DNA of 9,696 bases from 40-80 sp964503665 (GTDB taxonomy: Bacteria; Bacteroidota; Bacteroidia; Flavobacteriales_D; Crocinitomicaceae). Each line of letters starts with the position of its first letter. Position 1 is the first letter of the stretch. This document shows, in pieces, positions 6,776-9,696 of the stretch. Made by a program: the position numbers and the translations under genes. A model generated the notes under the pieces. It was not told the DNA's origin. It did not search any database and was given only the letters and a program-made list of their open reading frames with translations. The stretch lies in NCBI GenBank assembly GCA_964503665.1, contig CAZDAR010000080.1, forward strand, positions 1 through 9,696, written 5' to 3'.

Positions 6776-7096
6776 ATGAATATAAAAAGAATTGAGGAAA
6801 TACATAAAGAGACAGCTTATCCAGACAGTATAAGTGTACAACAGGCTTTATTGAAAGTATGGAATGAATGTGAACAGGAAGCGGTAGTAAAAAATAATGC
6901 TGTATTACGCAGTGTTGTGCCCTCGTTGCACACTTTTAAAGAGCGTAGGGATAAAATAGGACTAACACTTAGGCAAGTAGCCAAAATAACTAAAGTGAGT
7001 GCCGCCACAATAAGCAGGATTGAGCGTGGGGAGGGTGAATGTAGTTACCATAATGTAGCGAAATTGGATGACTTCTATTGTAGCAATGGGGCATAA
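6776..7096 (+). CDS. Small XRE-family helix-turn-helix regulator
   Basis: The 106-residue protein has a C-terminal XRE/Cro-CI type DNA-binding domain from about residue 54: FKERRDKIGLTLRQVAK (helix 1 and 2), then VSAATISRIERGEG (recognition helix, about 75-88), then a short last helix ending in KLDDFY. The N-terminal 50 residues form a separate helical region with SISVQQALLKVWNECEQE, probably for dimerisation or partner binding. It probably represses or activates a promoter, either its own cassette or a phage switch. It is not positioned like the main Mu c repressor, which is normally divergent from the transposase gene. Its TAA stop lies in GGCATAACG, the start of the second leader copy. An orphan antitoxin is an alternative, but the next gene does not look like a toxin. 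Confidence 0.8.
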   Translation: MNIKRIEEIHKETAYPDSISVQQALLKVWNECEQEAVVKNNAVLRSVVPSLHTFKERRDKIGLTLRQVAKITKVSAATISRIERGEGECSYHNVAKLDDFYCSNGA

Positions 7097-7141
7097 CGGC
7101 AGCAATATGAAACGTGCGGAATTTAGCACTGAACTAAATAC
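7090..7141 (+). repeat. Leader repeat, copy 2, in front of the 70-aa helical protein
   Basis: GGCATAACG (7090-7098), GGAATTTAGCACT (7118-7130) and CTAAATAC (7134-7141) mirror the elements of the copy at 6714-6774. The similarity shows that this stretch is a non-coding leader and not coding sequence, which decides the start of the next gene at 7167 over the in-frame upstream ATGs at 7068 and 7107. Confidence 0.45.
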
Positions 7142-7166
7142 GAGTATTAATTTAAAAATAAAAACA

Positions 7167-7379
7167 ATGGAAGATTTAAAATTATTGAAAGAACATCTTA
7201 AAGAACTAAAGGTGAAAATGGCACAACACCAAGCTATTAGAAACAGAATTGAGGTTGAGCAATGGAAAGACACAAAGCGATTACTTTCTATTGGAATTAC
7301 AAACTTAGAAACGGCTATACTTTACTTTAAAGAAGCTATTGAAGAACAGGAAAGACAACCTGCAAAAAGATACGCTTAG
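7167..7379 (+). CDS. Small helical protein, 70 aa, possible Acb2/Tad1-like fold
   Basis: The protein has 70 residues, all-helical in appearance. A charged coiled-coil-like helix (MEDLKLLKEHLKELKVKMAQ) is followed by a second helix from about 34 to 62 containing RLLSIGITNLETAILYFKEA. That second helix, with its T-x-L-E-x-A core, resembles the C-terminal helix of Acb2/Tad1 hairpin-domain proteins, which in other phages bind cyclic nucleotide or gcADPR signals and block CBASS or Thoeris defence. This is a weak memory-based resemblance and not a secure assignment. I start it at 7167 because the bases before it match the non-coding leader of the XRE gene and AAAATAAAAACA precedes the ATG. A longer frame from 7068 would overlap the XRE gene by 29 bases. 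Confidence 0.6.
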   Translation: MEDLKLLKEHLKELKVKMAQHQAIRNRIEVEQWKDTKRLLSIGITNLETAILYFKEAIEEQERQPAKRYA

Positions 7380-7418
7380 TTTTTATTTTTAAATTCTTTG
7401 AGTATAGCACAGACCTTG

Positions 7419-7470
7419 AAACGAAGCACAGCACTAAGCATGTTTTATATTGCATGTTGTGCTTTCGTTT
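7419..7470 (+). repeat. Large imperfect hairpin downstream of the 70-aa gene
   Basis: AAACGAA-GCACAGCA (7419-7433) pairs with TGTTGTGC-TTTCGTTT (7455-7470) over about 15 base pairs with one bulged base and one G-U pair. The loop is 21 bases. There is no T-run directly after it beyond TTTT, so it may be an RNA-stability or recombination structure and not a simple terminator. GAAGCACA recurs at 7475-7482 at the start of the next hairpin. Confidence 0.55.
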
Positions 7471-7477
7471 TAATGAA

Positions 7478-7535
7478 GCACAACGCCACGCTAAACGCCG
7501 TCCTTTTTTAAGATGGCTTTTAGCGAGTGTTAGCC
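7478..7535 (+). repeat. attC-like imperfect palindrome at the right end of the cassette segment
   Basis: An outer pair AAC (7482-7484) and GTT (7529-7531) sits in GCACAACG and GTTAGCC, similar to the R'' (RYYYAAC) and R' (GTTRRRY) boxes of integron attC sites with one deviation each. After unpaired spacers of 4 and 3 bases, an inner stem follows: 7489-7502 with 7512-7525, having 12 Watson-Crick pairs, one G-T pair and one mismatch. The loop is nine bases. Total length is 58 bases, near the lower limit of known attC sites. A plain hairpin terminator for the cassette is the main alternative. Confidence 0.45.
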
Positions 7536-7545
7536 TTTTTGATAT

Positions 7546-7580
7546 AAAAAAGACATACCAGTATATCGTATGTCTTTTTT
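7546..7580. terminator. Strong bidirectional terminator between convergent operons
   Basis: AAAAAAGACATAC (7546-7558) pairs perfectly over 13 bases with GTATGTCTTTTTT (7568-7580), with a nine-base loop. Because the stem ends are A-run and T-run, both transcripts end in U after the G-C containing part. It would stop the plus-strand early/cassette transcript and the minus-strand tail transcript. Confidence 0.85.
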
Positions 7581-7594
7581 TGTTTTTTTGAATA

Positions 7595-7617
7595 AAAGGG
7601 CGGTAATACCGCTCTTT
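7595..7617 (-). terminator. Terminator hairpin of the minus-strand tail operon
   Basis: AAAGGGCGGT (7595-7604) pairs with ACCGCTCTTT (7608-7617) over 10 bases including one G-T pair, with a three-base loop. Read on the minus strand it lies ten bases after the stop of the tail gene and is followed by TTTTATT. On the plus strand it is also followed by a T-rich stretch. The rest of the gene-free interval 7380-7626 is accounted for by the hairpins listed above; no other gene is seen in it. Confidence 0.8.
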
Positions 7618-7626
7618 CTTTTTCTA

Positions 7627-8448
7627 TCAAAAGAACTTTATCGGTTGGATTTGTGCTAAATCAAAACCGAATTTCAATTCATTCTTGTGAGTTACTTTTT
7701 TGGTTGAAAAAATATACCTTTCAGTTATAGTACCGTCAGCATTCACACATTTCACGGATATACCATAAGGACTTGTACCGTTGATTGGTATGTTTAAAGT
7801 CCATAGTGGAAAGCTATCATCAGGTAAAGTAGGAAAAACGGCCTCGTCACAATTCCAATACCCTTTGAAATGGTAATATCCTGAATTATCAACATAATAT
7901 TTGGGCATACCCAAAGGATGTGGGTTTGCATAACTTGCACCCGGAATAGCAACCCAACCTGCATCAGGTTCTCGTAACTTAAATTTATCAGCAACAAAAA
8001 CATTAACAACATCTTCAAAACCAGCTTCAAACTTGTTGTTTGCATCCGTTTTAAGAATGAAATATCTATTCTTTGTCGAACTGTCCGCTTTTATATATGT
8101 CCCTGATGAAGGCGGACTGTAAACAACCGTCGTATCATAATCAATCGCTATTTCTTGTGATCCACCTTGCAGGTAATCTCTGTTAATACTTGATGTCGCT
8201 GGAACAATATAAATAGTAGCGTTGGGTGATGTGTGTTCTGCAAAGGTGTGTAGATTGCCGTCTATCATCACAACGCCGTCACTGAAGGTATATGCGCCTG
8301 TAGTGCCTGTTCTTTCGACACCGCTTACAATCCCTGTACCGCCCTTCAATAATCCTGTTTCAATGGCTTTGAATAATTCATTTTGAATTTTGATCCAGTC
8401 ATCGCCAAACCACTTTCTAATTCCTGTGTGTTGTACCTGTTTGTTCAT
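7627..8448 (-). CDS. Putative phage tail-fibre or virion surface protein
   Basis: The 273-residue protein starts with QHTGIRKWFGDDWIKIQNEL, a short N-terminal helix of the kind I recall at the start of Bacteroidota phage tail-associated proteins that attach to the tail or baseplate. The rest is rich in Gly, Thr, Ser, Asn, Asp and aromatic residues with many likely beta strands (TYIKADSSTKNRYFILKT, YYVDNSGYYHFKGYW), typical of fibre or receptor-binding proteins. No enzymatic motif or signal peptide is visible. It starts 24 bases after the tape-measure stop and shares its operon. There is no visible collagen-like repeat or chaperone domain. The call is based on composition and context, so tail accessory protein is the safe reading. 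Confidence 0.6.
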   Translation of the reverse strand: MNKQVQHTGIRKWFGDDWIKIQNELFKAIETGLLKGGTGIVSGVERTGTTGAYTFSDGVVMIDGNLHTFAEHTSPNATIYIVPATSSINRDYLQGGSQEIAIDYDTTVVYSPPSSGTYIKADSSTKNRYFILKTDANNKFEAGFEDVVNVFVADKFKLREPDAGWVAIPGASYANPHPLGMPKYYVDNSGYYHFKGYWNCDEAVFPTLPDDSFPLWTLNIPINGTSPYGISVKCVNADGTITERYIFSTKKVTHKNELKFGFDLAQIQPIKFF

Positions 8449-8472
8449 CTTTATTTTATTTTTAGTGTTACT

Positions 8473-9696
8473 TTATTGTGCTAGTTCCAAATTGCGTATC
8501 GTTCGCAACAACATCTCGTTAAACCAACTCTCCATTTCTTTGGCATCCATTTTCTGCATTGTTGTATTCGCGGTGTTAATACCGCCTTTCACAAAGGAAT
8601 CGATATTTACCGTTATATTTTTTACCTGTTGTCCTGCACCTGTTACTTTAGATACCTGGTCTCGAGTGCTAGCTCCTTTTGAATGACTTGTATTTTTCCC
8701 TTGCTGTTTTTTATCATCTTTAAATAGATCATCATAAACAGAGTTATCTTCTTTTTTTCCTTTTACTTCTTTTAATTTACCTGTTTTTTCATTTGCTTTG
8801 GCGTTTGCTGAAGCACCTGTTTGCACTTTCTTTTTCGTCTCAGCTTGTGGGTCTGCCAATCCTAATTTTTTACGCATACCCGCAATACTTTCAGAACCTT
8901 TAGAAGCTAATTTGCTTAACCCTGGTATTTTGGATAAGAGGTTTAAAAGTTGTTGCACAGGATAAAGAATGACATCCAGTAAGACAACACCTATACGTTT
9001 TAATCCACCAAGTATACCACCCTCTTTAAATGCTTTGGTAACGGACTCCCAGTTGCGTTTGAAAGTCATCACGGCGTTAACGATCATTCCAAGAGGTCCC
9101 ATTAACATAAGTAAGGTTGCTCCCCAGCTGTCGTATTTGTTAATTGCTAATGCAACTAAGGCAATCAATGCGCCTATGGCGACAATGATTATACCAATAG
9201 GGTTAGCCGTTAAGGCAGCGTTAAGCAACCATTGTGCACCTGTCCATGCAGCAGTTGATGCTGTAACAAGCCAGTTCCATACATTACTCGCTATAGTTGC
9301 CATTTTTTGACGACTCAACATGGTTGTAACAACAACGCCTATTGCGTAGAACGCTGCCATTGCTCCTGTTTTAGCTACTGTACTTATTTTTACTAATTTA
9401 TCCCAAAATAGTTGAAGTTTAGTTTCCCTATTAAGCCAAGAAACTCGCAATGCCGCTAAATAGGCATACGTATTATATGCAATGATGGCTGTTGTAACCG
9501 CCCCAACGGCTATTGCCAAACCTACCAATATCGGATTACCTTGCGCCCATAAATCACTCAACCATTGAAATGTTGGAACGATGCCTTCAATTGCTTTTGT
9601 AAGAAAGTCGACGGCTGGTATCAGCATCGGTTGCAGGACGTTATAAACCCCTACTAAAGTAGCACTAAAGGCATCCATCATACTGGAGAGTTTACC
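8473..9696 (-). CDS. Phage tail tape-measure protein, C-terminal part (partial)
   Basis: The frame is open through the right edge, where five more codons (GKLSS) precede the first methionine, so the true start is beyond the window. The visible 407 residues are the C-terminal part of a tape-measure protein, which sets tail length and passes DNA through the host envelope. Counting from that methionine, hydrophobic segments lie at about 50-78, 105-121 and 160-182; the last (NPIGIIIVAIGALIALVAL) is characteristic of these proteins. A Lys-rich, low-complexity linker follows at about 270-345. The C-terminal ITVNIDSFVKGG and the helical end (ESWFNEMLLRTIRNLEL) match the usual C-terminus of Bacteroidota tape measures. 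The gene is followed after 24 bases by the tail-fibre-like gene. Confidence 0.88.
   Translation of the reverse strand, partial: GKLSSMMDAFSATLVGVYNVLQPMLIPAVDFLTKAIEGIVPTFQWLSDLWAQGNPILVGLAIAVGAVTTAIIAYNTYAYLAALRVSWLNRETKLQLFWDKLVKISTVAKTGAMAAFYAIGVVVTTMLSRQKMATIASNVWNWLVTASTAAWTGAQWLLNAALTANPIGIIIVAIGALIALVALAINKYDSWGATLLMLMGPLGMIVNAVMTFKRNWESVTKAFKEGGILGGLKRIGVVLLDVILYPVQQLLNLLSKIPGLSKLASKGSESIAGMRKKLGLADPQAETKKKVQTGASANAKANEKTGKLKEVKGKKEDNSVYDDLFKDDKKQQGKNTSHSKGASTRDQVSKVTGAGQQVKNITVNIDSFVKGGINTANTTMQKMDAKEMESWFNEMLLRTIRNLELAQ

Larger units (their letters stand above)
6710..7539. mobile_element. Cassette-like accessory segment bounded by an 11-bp inverted repeat
   Basis: AAAAGGCTAAC (6710-6720) is repeated exactly in inverted form as GTTAGCCTTTT (7529-7539). 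The 830-bp interval contains two small genes, each preceded by a related leader, and ends in an attC-like hairpin. No integrase or transposase lies inside. No obvious target-site duplication flanks it. This is consistent with one or two integron-type gene cassettes, or with a non-autonomous element mobilised in trans. It sits between the early operon and the convergent tail genes, a position where Mu-like phages carry exchangeable accessory genes. The interpretation is inference; the repeats are seen directly. Confidence 0.45.

Noticed and set aside
6962..7273. Minus-strand frame across the XRE and 70-aa genes
   Set aside because: Cys/Phe-rich shadow that crosses the stop of one gene, the leader repeat and the next start; no supporting features.
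7541..7626. End of the Mu-like phage in the convergent gap
   Set aside because: I looked for a terminal TG/CA with repeated transposase-binding sites and a 5-bp duplication. The repeats here are explained by terminator hairpins, and no end-binding repeats are visible.
8390..9310. Plus-strand frames (8390-8686 and 8969-9310) opposite the tail genes
   Set aside because: Both are antisense to the tape-measure and fibre-like genes, whose protein features are clear, and neither has a credible product.

Overview
The window reads as part of a transposable, Mu-like phage or prophage in a Bacteroidota host, probably of the Flavobacteriia/Sphingobacteriia type. The evidence is the low GC, the A-rich start regions with almost no Shine-Dalgarno sequences, and a MuA-like DDE transposase followed by a MuB-like AAA ATPase, a DUF3164-type protein and a GemA/gp16-like protein. 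That is the usual early-gene order of Mu-like elements. The host assignment is an inference from style, not from a marker gene.

Layout. Positions 13-43 hold a small terminator-like hairpin, probably closing an upstream gene. Positions 62-6719 are a tightly packed plus-strand early operon: transposase (62-2152), target-selection ATPase (2226-3137), a small unknown (3192-3587), the DUF3164 protein (3609-4262), a basic 82-residue protein (4259-4507), a 62-residue protein (4570-4758), the GemA-like protein (4761-5180), and a chain of four overlapping genes (5177-6719). Two of these four have the look of phage replication accessory proteins. Between 4507 and 4549, in the gap after the basic protein, sits a tRNA-like minihelix: an acceptor-type stem plus a canonical T-arm, with no D-arm or anticodon arm.

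Positions 6710-7539 are an accessory segment bounded by an 11-bp perfect inverted repeat. It carries a small XRE-type regulator (6776-7096) and a 70-residue helical protein (7167-7379). Each is preceded by a related leader sequence, and the segment ends in a hairpin (7478-7535) with the layout of an integron attC site. It looks like a pair of gene cassettes dropped between the early and late regions.

Positions 7546-7617 hold two strong hairpins that act as a convergent terminator block. From 7627 to the right edge the genes lie on the minus strand: a putative tail-fibre or other virion surface protein (7627-8448), preceded in its own operon by the C-terminal part of a tail tape-measure protein (8473 to beyond 9696).

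How it works together: A and B drive transpositional integration and replication. The following small genes are probably early accessory or regulatory functions. The cassette-like segment likely supplies a lysogeny, defence or counter-defence trait. The opposite-strand genes are late virion genes. No repressor, integrase, portal, capsid or lysis gene is visible here, so the element extends beyond both edges.
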